A stretch of 64,000 bases of DNA, from the NCBI RefSeq assembly GCF_008124835.1, contig NZ_VNHW01000008.1:170865-234864 (forward strand), read 5' to 3'. This document shows, one piece after another, positions 51,678 through 60,367 of the stretch (positions are counted from its first letter, which is position 1; each line of letters opens with the position of its first letter). The notes under the pieces are model-generated. The model ran no database searches and was not told the origin of the DNA. It worked only from the letters and a program-made list of their open reading frames with translations. This stretch comes from Blastococcus xanthinilyticus (GTDB lineage Bacteria; Actinomycetota; Actinomycetes; Mycobacteriales; Geodermatophilaceae). The position numbers and the translations under genes were made by a program.

Positions 51678-52756
51678 GCCGCCGGCTCGGCCGGCTGCTC
51701 GTCGTCCTGGCCGGCGTGCTGGCCCTGCTGGCGCCGGCCGTGCCGGCGTCGGCGCACGTGGGCGGGGAGGCGGCCGGCAGCGACTTCGACGGCCAGGTGA
51801 TGGCGGTGACCCCGGAGCTGCCGGGCGTGAGCGTGCGGGTGCTGCAGTTCGGCGACGAGCTCGAGCTGGTGAACGCCTCGGACACCGAGGTGCTGGTGCC
51901 CGGCTACTCCGGTGAGCCCTACCTGCGCATCGGGGCCGACGGCGTCTGGCGCAACGTGCACAGCCCGGCCACCTGGATCAACCTGGACCGCTACGGGCGC
52001 ACGAGCCTGCCGGCGTCCGCCGACTCCGATGCCACCCCGGAGTGGCAGCAGGTCTCCACCCGGCCGGAGTACGTCTGGCACGACCACCGGACGCACTGGA
52101 TGAGCGAGGGCGTCCTGCCCCCGCAGGTGGCCGCCGACCCCGGCCGGGAGCACGTCGTCGCGGAGTGGGTGGTGCCGGTCCGGCACGGCGGCGTCGAGGC
52201 CGAGGTCGCCGGGGTGCTGACCTGGAGCCCGCCGCCGGCGCCCTGGGTCGTGTGGCCGCCGGTCGTGGCGCTGCTGGTTCTCGCCGTCGCGGCCGGCCTG
52301 GTCGCCCGCAGCCCCCGGCTGCTCGGCAGCCTGCTGGCCGTCGGGGCGCTAGCGGCGCTCTGGCACGCGCTCACCACCCCCGAGCCGTCGGTGACCACCG
52401 GCTCGCACACCGGAGCCGTCGTCTCGGCGCTCATGCCGGCCGCCGCGACGCTGCTCTGCGCGGTGCTGGGGCTGCGCGCCGCCTGGCGCGGGCAAGGGGC
52501 CATGACCGGCCTGCTGGCGGTCGTCACCGGCTGGCTGCTGCTCGTCCAGGGACTGCCGGACGTCGACGTGCTCTGGTCGGCGAATGTGCTCTCCGCCGGT
52601 CCCGACGCCCCCGCCCGGATCGCGGTGGCCCTGCTCGCCACCCTCGGCGTCGGGCTGGTGCCGGGTGGGATCGCCGCGGTGCGGCGGTTCCGCGACACCG
52701 GCGGGGCCCCCGCGGGTGTGCCGGCGCCGGGCCGGGCCGCCGCGGGGACCGCCTGA
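51674..52756 (+). CDS. exported/membrane protein of the copper operon
   Basis: A 360-residue protein with signal peptide (RLLVVLAGVLALLAPAVPASA), an extracytoplasmic domain of about 170 residues starting HVGGEAAGSDFDG, with several His (WHDHRTHWMS near residue 136) that could bind metal, and about six C-terminal membrane helices. It occurs as the last gene of CopC-YcnI-SCO operons; no biochemical function is known to me. GTGA overlap with the SCO gene. The terminator hairpin begins inside its last codons. Confidence 0.75.
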   Translation: MSRRLGRLLVVLAGVLALLAPAVPASAHVGGEAAGSDFDGQVMAVTPELPGVSVRVLQFGDELELVNASDTEVLVPGYSGEPYLRIGADGVWRNVHSPATWINLDRYGRTSLPASADSDATPEWQQVSTRPEYVWHDHRTHWMSEGVLPPQVAADPGREHVVAEWVVPVRHGGVEAEVAGVLTWSPPPAPWVVWPPVVALLVLAVAAGLVARSPRLLGSLLAVGALAALWHALTTPEPSVTTGSHTGAVVSALMPAAATLLCAVLGLRAAWRGQGAMTGLLAVVTGWLLLVQGLPDVDVLWSANVLSAGPDAPARIAVALLATLGVGLVPGGIAAVRRFRDTGGAPAGVPAPGRAAAGTA

Positions 52757-52771
52757 AAGCGGCCCCCGCGG
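52740..52771. terminator. terminator between the copper operon and the polyol operon
   Basis: A 13-pair stem with one A-C mismatch and a 6-base loop (CTGAAA) spanning the stop codon of the preceding gene; it also lies just after the convergent nucleotidyltransferase stop. Confidence 0.6.
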
Positions 52772-52790
52772 GGATCGGTCGGGCGACGAC

Positions 52791-53630
52791 TCAGACGATG
52801 TCGGCGACGATGTTCGGCGCGTCCATGTCAGGCGCCCGGCCCCCGAGCAGGCTGTTGGCCCGGGCCAGGTCGTCCTCGAAGTCGACCTCCACGGCGTCGT
52901 AGCCGGAGATGTCGACCGGTCGCACCCGGAGCCCGCGCTCGGTGATCGCCGTCTCGATGCCGCGCTCGAAGTAGTCCTCGTGCGAGCAGGAGTCCAGGTG
53001 CTCCATGAGCGTCGCCTTGTCGGCGGCCGACACGTAGTTGATCCCCACGGCCTCGCCGAGCCCGCCGCGGACGGTCTTGGACAGCTCCCGGATGCAGCCG
53101 TCCTCGTCGAGGGTGTACTTGACCTCCTCCTCGGCGACGGTGTTCGTGTCGACGCAGACGAAGCTCTGGTCGGCCGCGAGCTGCGGGAGCGTCTGCTCCA
53201 GCACGGCGGGGTCGAACACGACGTCGCCGTTGAGCCAGAGGACGCCGCCCTCACGGGTGCTGCGCAGCCCCCGGAGCAGGCTCTTGGAGGTGTTGGTGAC
53301 GGCGAAGTCGGGGTTGTAGGCGAACGTCAGGTCCGGCGCCGCATCCATGATCAGGTCCTTGCGGAACCCGACCACCGCGGTGATGGACACCTCGGCGCCC
53401 AGGACGGCGCGCAGCCCCTCGAGCTGGCGCTGCATGATGCTGCGCCCGTCGGTGAGCCGGGTCAGCGGCTTGGGCTCCTGCCGGCCGAGCCGGGTGCCCA
53501 TCCCGGCGGCGAGGATGATCACCTGCACGGAGGAGGCCGACTGCCGGCCGGCCGGGGTGCGGGTCAGGTAGGGCGACAGTCCCCGACGGACGGGGTCGAA
53601 CACGTGGTCACCGGTCCGCACGGACATCAT
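52791..53630 (-). CDS. sugar/polyol-phosphate nucleotidyltransferase (LicC-like)
   Basis: A 279-residue nucleotidyltransferase. The nucleotide loop VIILAAGMGTRLGRQEPKPL is near residues 37-56, GVLWLNGDVVFDP (metal-binding Asp) near 127 and EVDFEDDLARA near the end. It best resembles the LicC-type cytidylyltransferases and other small NTP transferases that make CDP-alcohols. GGGAG at the start region suits GTG 53621 better than the listed ATG 53630. Last gene of the minus-strand operon; it overlaps the glycerophosphotransferase end by 23 bases. I infer that it makes the CDP-activated polyol used by that enzyme. Confidence 0.8.
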   Translation of the reverse strand: MMSVRTGDHVFDPVRRGLSPYLTRTPAGRQSASSVQVIILAAGMGTRLGRQEPKPLTRLTDGRSIMQRQLEGLRAVLGAEVSITAVVGFRKDLIMDAAPDLTFAYNPDFAVTNTSKSLLRGLRSTREGGVLWLNGDVVFDPAVLEQTLPQLAADQSFVCVDTNTVAEEEVKYTLDEDGCIRELSKTVRGGLGEAVGINYVSAADKATLMEHLDSCSHEDYFERGIETAITERGLRVRPVDISGYDAVEVDFEDDLARANSLLGGRAPDMDAPNIVADIV

Positions 53631-54741
53631 CTCCCTCAGGGTTGGTGCTGGTGGTCTGCCCGGACGCGGCTGCGGCCGGGAGGATCAGGTCGAGGACGCG
53701 CTGGGTGGCGGCGCCGTCCTCGAGGTGGCAGAACGTCTCGCGGAACCGGGCGTAGCGCTCGGCGTGCGCCGCGGAGACCGCGTCGATGTCGGCGATCGCC
53801 GAGACCAGCTCGCTGCTGGTCGACACCAGCGGGCCGGGGGCGACCTCCGCCAGGTCGAAGTAGAAACCGCGGAGCTGGTCACGGTAGCGGTCCAGGTCGT
53901 AGGTGTAGAAGAGCATCGGCCGGCCGGTGATGGCGAAGTCGAACATCGTCGACGAGTAGTCGGTGACCATCAGGTCGGCGGCCAGGTACAGGTCCCGGAT
54001 GTCGGGGTGGCTGCACACGTCGCGGACGGCGGAGCCCTCGGCGATCTCCAGCCGGCTCATGACCATGTTGTGCAGCCGGAGCAGGAGCACGTGGTCCCCG
54101 CCCAGCCGGGTGCCGAACTCCTCGAGGTCGATGGGGAACTCGAAGTCCCGCTCCCCGCTGCCCTCGAACACCAGGTCGTCGCGCCAGGTCGGCGTGTAGA
54201 GGACCACGGTCTGGTCCTCGCCGACGCCCAGGTCGGCGCGCGCCTCGGCGCGCAGCCGGTCCCGGTCGGGGCTCTGCAGCAGGTCGTTGCGCGGCAGCCC
54301 CGTCTCGTGGATGGGGCCGGTGTACCCGAAGGCCTTGCGCAGCCGCTCGGTGGTGACCGCGTTGGGCGAGAGCAGCAGGTCCCAGCGGGCGATGTCCTGG
54401 TCCAGGTAGGCCAGCCGGCCCTCGGGCGCCCAGAGCACGTCGTTGTGGATGCGCTTGAGCATGGTGCCGTGCCAGGTCTGCAGGTACGTGGTCCCCGGCC
54501 GCTTCTCCCAGTCCAGCGGGATGTGGTCGTTGGAGATGACCAGGTCGGCGCCCTCCAGCGCAGCGATGCACTCGGGGCTGCCGAAGGTCACCGTCTCGAC
54601 CTCGGCCGGGAAGGTGGCCGCGGTGTGCGGCGCCGACAGCCAGGTGTGCGTGGCGTCGACGCCCTGGGCGAGCAGCGCCTCGTAGAGCGCGCGGGGGCTG
54701 TCGGAGAAGTGGCCGCGGAAGGCGACGTAGACGATCTTCAC
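53608..54741 (-). CDS. CDP-glycerol glycerophosphotransferase family protein (TagB/TagF-like)
   Basis: A 377-residue cytosolic-face enzyme of the family that transfers glycerol- or polyol-phosphate from CDP-alcohols to wall-polymer precursors. Motifs: TWHGTMLKRIHND near residue 89, YTPTWRD near 180 and MVTDYSSTMFDFA near 260 (substrate phosphate and catalytic region). No transmembrane helix, but amphipathic ends may bind the membrane. The GTG start overlaps the HAD-gene stop. It is too small for the two-domain polymerase TagF, so it may be a primase (TagB-like) or a single-domain polymerase. Confidence 0.88.
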   Translation of the reverse strand: MKIVYVAFRGHFSDSPRALYEALLAQGVDATHTWLSAPHTAATFPAEVETVTFGSPECIAALEGADLVISNDHIPLDWEKRPGTTYLQTWHGTMLKRIHNDVLWAPEGRLAYLDQDIARWDLLLSPNAVTTERLRKAFGYTGPIHETGLPRNDLLQSPDRDRLRAEARADLGVGEDQTVVLYTPTWRDDLVFEGSGERDFEFPIDLEEFGTRLGGDHVLLLRLHNMVMSRLEIAEGSAVRDVCSHPDIRDLYLAADLMVTDYSSTMFDFAITGRPMLFYTYDLDRYRDQLRGFYFDLAEVAPGPLVSTSSELVSAIADIDAVSAAHAERYARFRETFCHLEDGAATQRVLDLILPAAAASGQTTSTNPEGDDVRADR

Positions 54742-55568
54742 CGGGCCACCTCCGTCAGCGGGCCGGCGGCCGGCGCCCGGCCGGCCAGGACCGGCAGCAC
54801 CAGGTCGGCGAGCTCCTGCCAGGACGCCACGACGGTCAGCGCCCCGGCCGCCAGCAGCGCCTCGGCGCGCTCGGCCCGCTCCTCGGGCAGCACGAACAGC
54901 AGGTTGCCCACGGTGGGGCAGCCGGCGCCGACCGCCGACCGGACGCCGGCGACGGCGTCCTCGACCGCGAGCCCCTGCCCGGGCTCGATGCCCAGCGCGG
55001 CGCAGGCGTGCCGGTAGACCGCCGGATCGGGCTTGCTGGTGGGGGTGGGCAGCGAGTCCTCGGCGCTGTAGCGGCGCGCCGGCGGGATCAGCTCGTCCAG
55101 CCCGGTGGCGGTGAAGCAGGCGGCCAGCCGGGACAGCGCGCTGGAGCTGACCGCGGCCAGCTCCAGCCGCTCCGCGAGCGCGTGCAGCGCGGCGAGGGTG
55201 GGGTCGTGCGGCCGGAGCGTGGCGCCCAGGTGCGCGGTGACCGCGCGCCGCTCCTCGGCCACCCACGGCTCGACGTCGACGCCGGTCACGCCGGCCGCGG
55301 CGGCGAGCGCGGCCGCCGTCGAGCGGAAGTTCATGCCCGTGGCGGCCTGCCGCAGCTCGCCGGCGGTGTACCGGCGGTCGATGCCGACGGACGCCAGAAA
55401 CGCGTTGGTCACCTCGGCGGAGGCGTCGAACGCCGGCTCCTCGGAGGGGAAGAGGTTGCCGTCGGCGTCGCAGAGCAGGTACTGCACCCGCTCGATGAGC
55501 GTCGGCGGAAGGCTCGGCACCAGGGAGGCTCCCTTCGGGGGCGGGGAAACGGGGGAGGGGCGGGTCAC
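54738..55568 (-). CDS. HAD superfamily phosphatase
   Basis: A 276-residue HAD-IA hydrolase: LLCDADGNLFPS at residues 31-42 (nucleophile Asp and DxD), AAVSSSALSRLAAC as motif II, and KPDPAVYRHACAALGI with VEDAVAGVRSAVGAGC as motifs III and IV. The usual DxD is followed by GN rather than GT/GV. It is coupled by 4-base overlaps to the mannitol-dehydrogenase and glycerophosphotransferase genes. It could remove phosphate from a sugar or polyol phosphate made by the operon; the substrate is inferred from gene order. Confidence 0.85.
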   Translation of the reverse strand: MTRPSPVSPPPKGASLVPSLPPTLIERVQYLLCDADGNLFPSEEPAFDASAEVTNAFLASVGIDRRYTAGELRQAATGMNFRSTAAALAAAAGVTGVDVEPWVAEERRAVTAHLGATLRPHDPTLAALHALAERLELAAVSSSALSRLAACFTATGLDELIPPARRYSAEDSLPTPTSKPDPAVYRHACAALGIEPGQGLAVEDAVAGVRSAVGAGCPTVGNLLFVLPEERAERAEALLAAGALTVVASWQELADLVLPVLAGRAPAAGPLTEVAR

Positions 55569-57169
55569 CGGGGCTGCGCCGCGGGGGCGAGCGTGCGCGC
55601 GGTCGTCGTGGCGCGGACGCCGTCCCGGTCGAGGGCGATCAGGGCCTCCTGCAGCTGGGCCACGAAGGCTTCGTGCCGGCCGAGGTCACCGAACAGCGAG
55701 GTCTCGCCGAGCAGCGGTCGCGGATCGGTACCGCCGGCCCGGGCGAGGCGCTGCAGCCGTTCGGCGAGCACGTCCTCGACGGGCACCGGCCGGCCGGCCT
55801 CGTCGGTGCCGCGCAGGTACCGGAACCAGCCGGCGACGGCGAGGGTCAGCAGGCCGTGCGGCCGGTTCTCCTCGATCGCCTGGCGCAGCGAGGGCAGCAG
55901 GTGGTGCGGCATCTTCGTCGAGCCGCGCCGGCACAGCCGCGGCAGCCCGTCGGCGATGGCCGGGTTGGCGAACCGCCGCAGCAGGCTGCGCTTGTAGTCG
56001 GCGAGGTCGATGCCGTCGGGCGGGGGCAGCAGCGGGGTCACCTCGGCGTCCATGAGCCGGGTGACGTAGCGGGCGAAGACCGGGTCGGCCATGACGTGGT
56101 CGAGGCTGGGGTGGCCGGCCAGCGAGCCGAGGTAGCCCAGGGCGCAGTGGCTGGCGTTGAGCAGCCGGGTCTTCATGAGCTCGTAGCGCCCGACGTCGGC
56201 GACGAACCGGACGCCCACCGAGTCCAGCGGCGGGCGGCCGGCGGAGAAGGTGTCCTCGATGACCCACTGGGAGAACGGCTCGGTGATGACCGGCCAGCGG
56301 TCGTCCACGCCGTAGCGCTGCGCGACCGCCTCCCGCTCCTCCGGGGTGGTGTGCGGGGTGATCCGGTCGACCATGCTGCTGGGGAAGGCCACCCGGTCGG
56401 CGATCCAGCGGGCGAGCACCTCGTCGCGCAGCCGCGCGAACCCCACGACGGCGGCGCGGGCGGCGTCCCCGTTGCGGTGCATGTTGTCGCAGGAGACGAC
56501 GGAGAACGGCGGCAGCCCGGCGCGGCGACGGCGGTCCAGCGCCTCGACGAGGAAGCCGAACACCGTGCGCGGCCGGGACGGGTGCGCCACGTCCCAGCGG
56601 ATGTCGGTGTCGTCGGCGTCGAAGAGGCCGGTCCGCGCGTCGAGCCGGTAGCCGCTGTCGGTGATGGTCAGCGACACCATGCGGGTGCGCTCGTCGGCCA
56701 GCAGGTCCACGACGGCGGCGGGGTCGTCGGGTGCGAAGTGGTAGTCGACCATGACGCCCACGACCCGGGCCCGCTCGCCGTCGGGGCTGCGCTCGACCAC
56801 GGTGTAGAGGTGGTCCTGCGGGGCCAGCGCGTCCTTCATCGTCCGGCTGTGCAGCCCGACGCCGACCACGCCCCAGCCGTCGCTGACGCGGCGCTCGGCG
56901 AGCTCGTCGAAGTACAGGAGCTGGTGGGCACGGTGGAACCCGCCGACGCTGAAGTGGACGACGGCCGGCGTCAGCGCCGAGCGGTCGTAGGTCGGGACGC
57001 TGAGCTGGCCCTCGTGCAGGGCCAGGGTGGCGTCGGTCAGCGGGTGGATCTCGGCGGCCGCGACGACGTTGGGCCCCTCGGCCTGGTCGGGGAAGCCTGC
57101 GCTCGCCGGTACCGGACCCGCAGGAGCGGGTGCGGTCGTGGGCAGGTGCAGGAGCTCGGCCTGTGACAT
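55565..57169 (-). CDS. mannitol dehydrogenase family protein
   Basis: A 534-residue long-chain polyol dehydrogenase (mannitol 2-dehydrogenase/fructuronate reductase/arabitol dehydrogenase family). NAD-binding motif VVHFSVGGFHRAHQLLYF near residue 78; SCDNMHRNG near 222; the catalytic KTRLLNASHCALG near 335 (K-x4-N-x2-H). Compared with family members of about 490 residues it has some 40 extra N-terminal residues. ATG 57169 follows GGAGGG. It would interconvert a ketose and a polyol with NAD(P)H; as first gene of a CDP-polyol type operon, it may supply mannitol or a similar alditol. Confidence 0.88.
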   Translation of the reverse strand: MSQAELLHLPTTAPAPAGPVPASAGFPDQAEGPNVVAAAEIHPLTDATLALHEGQLSVPTYDRSALTPAVVHFSVGGFHRAHQLLYFDELAERRVSDGWGVVGVGLHSRTMKDALAPQDHLYTVVERSPDGERARVVGVMVDYHFAPDDPAAVVDLLADERTRMVSLTITDSGYRLDARTGLFDADDTDIRWDVAHPSRPRTVFGFLVEALDRRRRAGLPPFSVVSCDNMHRNGDAARAAVVGFARLRDEVLARWIADRVAFPSSMVDRITPHTTPEEREAVAQRYGVDDRWPVITEPFSQWVIEDTFSAGRPPLDSVGVRFVADVGRYELMKTRLLNASHCALGYLGSLAGHPSLDHVMADPVFARYVTRLMDAEVTPLLPPPDGIDLADYKRSLLRRFANPAIADGLPRLCRRGSTKMPHHLLPSLRQAIEENRPHGLLTLAVAGWFRYLRGTDEAGRPVPVEDVLAERLQRLARAGGTDPRPLLGETSLFGDLGRHEAFVAQLQEALIALDRDGVRATTTARTLAPAAQPR

Positions 57170-57621
57170 CGCATCCCTCCTTCTCTCGTCCGTGGGCGCG
57201 GCAGCACCGGTCCGCCCCGTTCCGGGAACGGCTGGGTCAGCAGTACACGGGTGTGGCCGGGTGTCGCGCAACAAGGTCCGGCGCCGCATCGCGGCAGCGG
57301 CAGGCGCCGGGACGGCGCAGGTGATTGCGCGCCGGAGAGGGGCAATGCCCGTTTCCGGCGCCGGGCAAACGGCGGGCGAACGCTTGGTTGCGTGTCCATG
57401 ATCACCGATGCCCGTCGCGTCGGTGCAGGCGGGGTCGAATGACACGGCTGTCAGTAACGGCTGTGACTGCTGTGCCCGATGAGACCTGTGGTGCGGGTCA
57501 CGGCGGCGTGTCGAAAACGACGCGCCGTACACCCGGTCACGAACGGGTCACGGAATGTTTCGATGGGTGCGGCCCCGTTAGGGCTGCGCAGGCTTCCCCC
57601 CACGCGAAGACGGACAGGTGC
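57170..57621. promoter_or_regulatory. 452-bp divergent promoter region with GTCACG direct repeats
   Basis: No gene fits here. It must hold the promoters of the polyol operon (minus) and the M23 peptidase (plus). Three GGTCACG-type motifs are seen at 57496-57502, 57535-57541 and 57546-57552; the last two begin 11 bases apart, one helical turn, in direct orientation, as OmpR-type response regulators prefer. CGGCTGT is also repeated near 57438-57460. I could not find a c-di-AMP riboswitch here. Confidence 0.4.
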
Positions 57622-58401
57622 ATGCACGCAGGGATCGGCCAGGAGCCCCGCACGGAGCTGCTCGGGGCGGTGGCGGCACCGGCCCCCACCGGCCGCAGAC
57701 GGGCACGCCGCGCCGCTCGGCCCCGCGTCCGCCGCAGCCCGGCGCTGCTGCTCGGCGCGGCTCTCCTCGGCGGGATCACGGCCGCCGGACTCGGCGTTCC
57801 CGGTGCGCCCGCCGCCTCGGCCGAGGCCACCTCCGTGGCCGAGGCCCAGGAGACGCTCCTCACCGCGGAGGAGGGCGTCGAGGTGCTGCCGCAGGCGTCG
57901 ATCTCCGTCGCGGAGGCCGAGGTCCGGCTGGCGGAGGTGGCGGCCTCCCGGGCCGCGCGTGACGAGGCCGAGGCGGAGGCCGCGGCCGCCGCCGCGGAGG
58001 CCGCCCGGCCGAAGGCCGTCCTGCCCGTCGACGGCCGCCTCACCAGCGGGTACGGCGGACGCTGGGGCACCTTCCACTACGGCATCGACCTCGCCGCCCC
58101 CATGCGCACGCCCGAGTACGCCGCGGTGGACGGCGTGGTGCTCCGGGCCGGCTCGGCCAGCGGTTTCGGGCTGGCCGTCTACATCCTCCACGAGAACGGC
58201 GACGTCACCGTCTACGGCCACATGGACAAGATCCTGGTGGAGCCGGGGCAGTACGTGGAGGCGGGGGAGACCATCGCCCTGCTCGGCAACCGCGGCCAGT
58301 CCACCGGCCCGCACCTGCACTTCGAGGTGCACCAGGGCGGGCTCGACGGGAAGAAGGTCGACCCGATCCCGTGGCTGGCGGCCCGCGGCGTCGAGATCTG
58401 A
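57622..58401 (+). CDS. M23 family metallopeptidase (LytM/peptidoglycan endopeptidase)
   Basis: A 259-residue exported protein. After an Arg-rich N-terminus there is a signal or anchor helix (LLLGAALLGGITAAGLGVPG), then an Ala/Glu-rich coiled region (SVAEAEVRLAEVAASRAARDE and following, about 100-130), then a LytM domain: RLTSGYGGRWGTFHYGIDLAAP holds the first zinc His-x3-Asp, and VTVYGHMD and GPHLHFEV (HxH) complete the site. All zinc ligands are present, so an active endopeptidase cutting peptidoglycan stems or cross-bridges is expected. ATG 57622 used; GTG 57619 is next to it. Confidence 0.92.
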   Translation: MHAGIGQEPRTELLGAVAAPAPTGRRRARRAARPRVRRSPALLLGAALLGGITAAGLGVPGAPAASAEATSVAEAQETLLTAEEGVEVLPQASISVAEAEVRLAEVAASRAARDEAEAEAAAAAAEAARPKAVLPVDGRLTSGYGGRWGTFHYGIDLAAPMRTPEYAAVDGVVLRAGSASGFGLAVYILHENGDVTVYGHMDKILVEPGQYVEAGETIALLGNRGQSTGPHLHFEVHQGGLDGKKVDPIPWLAARGVEI

Positions 58402-58468
58402 GCTCGGCGCGCACCGGCGCTCGCGCGGCCGTCACCGCCGCGACAGGTGCCGCCGCGGCACCCCGGTC

Positions 58469-59341
58469 CTACCCGGGGATGGCCACCGCGCTGCCGGTGA
58501 CGCGGATGCCGGCGGTCGGGTCCGGCGGGATGTCGACGACCAGCCGGCTCGGCCGCCCCATCTCCGCCCCCTGCAGGACGGTGACGGTCGCCGGCACGGT
58601 CACGGCGTCCAGCTCGCGCAGGTACCCGCCGAGCGCGGCGGCGGCAGCGCCGGTGGCCGGGTCCTCGAACACGCCACCGGGCGGGAAGGGGTTGCGGGCC
58701 CGGAACGTGGTCGGGTCCTCCCGCCGGACCAGGGCGACCGTCGTCCAGTTCCGCAGCTCCATCAGCCGCCCGAGCGCCGCCTCGTCGTAGTCCAGCGTGT
58801 CCAGCCGGTCCGGCGCCGCCGCGGCGAGCACGGGGTGCCAGGCGCCGGCGAACGCCACCCTCGGCGGGAGGGCGGGGTCGAGATCGCCCTCGGACCAGCG
58901 CAGGGCACCGAGCAGCTCACGGCGGTCGTCGTCGTCCAGGGGAGCCGTCCTGGGCGGCACGCTGGTCAGCGTGGCCTGCCAGGACCCGTCCGCGGCTCGG
59001 CCGGTCAGCACGTCGACGGGGCCGGCCGCGGTGAGGTACCGGAGCTGCCCCGCGCCGTGGCGTTCGGCGTGGGCCACCGCCGAGGCGACGGTGGCGTGCC
59101 CGCAGAAGCTCACCTCGGCGCGCGGGCTGAAGTACCGGACGTCGAACCCGTCCTCGCGAGGCACGAGGAAGGCGGTCTCGGAGAACCCCACCTCGGCCGC
59201 GGTGGCCAGCATCTGGTCCGGCGTCATCGACGTCGCGTCCAGCACCACCCCGGCCGGATTGCCGCCGGCGGGGTCGGTGCTGAAGGCGGTGTAGCGCAGG
59301 ATCTCCGGGGCGGCGCCGGTCGGGCTCTCGGGCATCGGCAT
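58469..59341 (-). CDS. PhzF family isomerase/epimerase-like protein
   Basis: A 290-residue protein with the PhzF two-domain fold. It starts with RYTAFSTDPAGGNPAGVVLD, contains SETAFLVP with the family Glu (near residue 55), YFSPRAEVSFCGHATVASA and, in the second half, FEDPATGAAAAALGGYL. These match PhzF/diaminopimelate-epimerase-like proteins; the phenazine substrate of PhzF itself is unlikely because no phz genes are near. ATG 59341 is used; a longer upstream frame is not conserved-looking. Confidence 0.9.
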   Translation of the reverse strand: MPMPESPTGAAPEILRYTAFSTDPAGGNPAGVVLDATSMTPDQMLATAAEVGFSETAFLVPREDGFDVRYFSPRAEVSFCGHATVASAVAHAERHGAGQLRYLTAAGPVDVLTGRAADGSWQATLTSVPPRTAPLDDDDRRELLGALRWSEGDLDPALPPRVAFAGAWHPVLAAAAPDRLDTLDYDEAALGRLMELRNWTTVALVRREDPTTFRARNPFPPGGVFEDPATGAAAAALGGYLRELDAVTVPATVTVLQGAEMGRPSRLVVDIPPDPTAGIRVTGSAVAIPG

Positions 59342-59414
59342 CGGTCGGGCTCCACGGGTGCTCGGGCCGGGCGGGGACCGGGCGGCCATCGCCGGTGGGG
59401 GACGGGTGCGGACG

Positions 59415-60143
59415 TCAGGCGCCGGCGCGGAACGGCCCCTCCAGGACCGCCCACTGCAGCAGCATGATCGTCTTGCCGTCGGCGATCCGGCCGTCCCGGA
59501 CCATCGCCAGCGCCTCGTCGACGTCCACCTCCAGGACCTCGATGTCCTCTCCCTCGGCCGACAGCCCGCCGCCCGGACCGGTGCGGTCGCGGGCGGTGTA
59601 GGGGGCGGCGTAGAAGTGCAGCCGCTCGGTGACCGAGCCGGGGCTCATGTAGGCGTCGAACACATGGGTCAGCTCGCCGACGTCGACGCCCAGCTCCTCG
59701 GCGGTCTCCCGGCGGATCGCCGCCTCCGGGTCGTTGCCGTCGAGCAGACCGGCAGCCGCCTCGACGAGCATCCCGTCCGGGTGGTCGTTCACGTAGGCCG
59801 GATAGCGGAACCGGCGGGACAGCAGGACGGTCCGGCGCCGCACGTCGTGGAGGAGGATCGTCGCTCCGTCACCCCGGTCGTAGGTCTCGCGCTGCTGCCG
59901 GGACCACCGCCCGTCGGCGTGCTGGTAGTCGAACGTCGTCCGGCGCAGGACGTGCCAGCCGGTGGACACCAGCTCCACGTCGCGGACCACCACGCGCGGG
60001 TTCCGGGTGAGGTCCCGGCCCGCGCGGTCCAGGCCGGTCCGTCCCCGGTGGTCGGGGACGTCGATGCCGGGCCGCCCCGGCGGTGGTGTGGCCGGGGTCC
60101 CGGTGCCGGCCCGCACCTCGTCGGACTGGTCCTGCTGCAGCAC
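59415..60143 (-). CDS. NUDIX hydrolase, NudK (GDP-mannose pyrophosphatase)-like
   Basis: A 242-residue NUDIX protein. The box reads AAAGLLDGNDPEAAIRRETAEELGV, here split as LLDGNDPEAAIRRE and TAEELGV; like E. coli NudK it departs from the canonical first Gly and Glu but keeps RExxEE. ILLHDVRRRTVLLSRRFRYP precedes it and VTERLHFYAAPY follows. The first 45 residues are a Pro/Arg-rich extension. Likely acts on a nucleoside-diphosphate sugar such as GDP-mannose; the exact substrate is unproven. Confidence 0.85.
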   Translation of the reverse strand: MLQQDQSDEVRAGTGTPATPPPGRPGIDVPDHRGRTGLDRAGRDLTRNPRVVVRDVELVSTGWHVLRRTTFDYQHADGRWSRQQRETYDRGDGATILLHDVRRRTVLLSRRFRYPAYVNDHPDGMLVEAAAGLLDGNDPEAAIRRETAEELGVDVGELTHVFDAYMSPGSVTERLHFYAAPYTARDRTGPGGGLSAEGEDIEVLEVDVDEALAMVRDGRIADGKTIMLLQWAVLEGPFRAGA

Positions 60144-60367
60144 GGCCTCTTCCTCCCGTCGCCCCGGCGCGGTGGCGACCTCCCGCCGGAACCCGATCCA
60201 GTACTCCCTGATCCGCCCGTCGCCGACCAGGAAGCATGCCCGCCCGGGCTCGGTCGCGGGAGATCTTTTCCCGCCCGTCGGTGCCGACCGCCCGCTCTGC
60301 CGCGCGCGGGACGTCCTCGCCGTGGTCAGCGGTGCCGCCTCGCCGCCCTCCGTGGTGTGATCACGGC

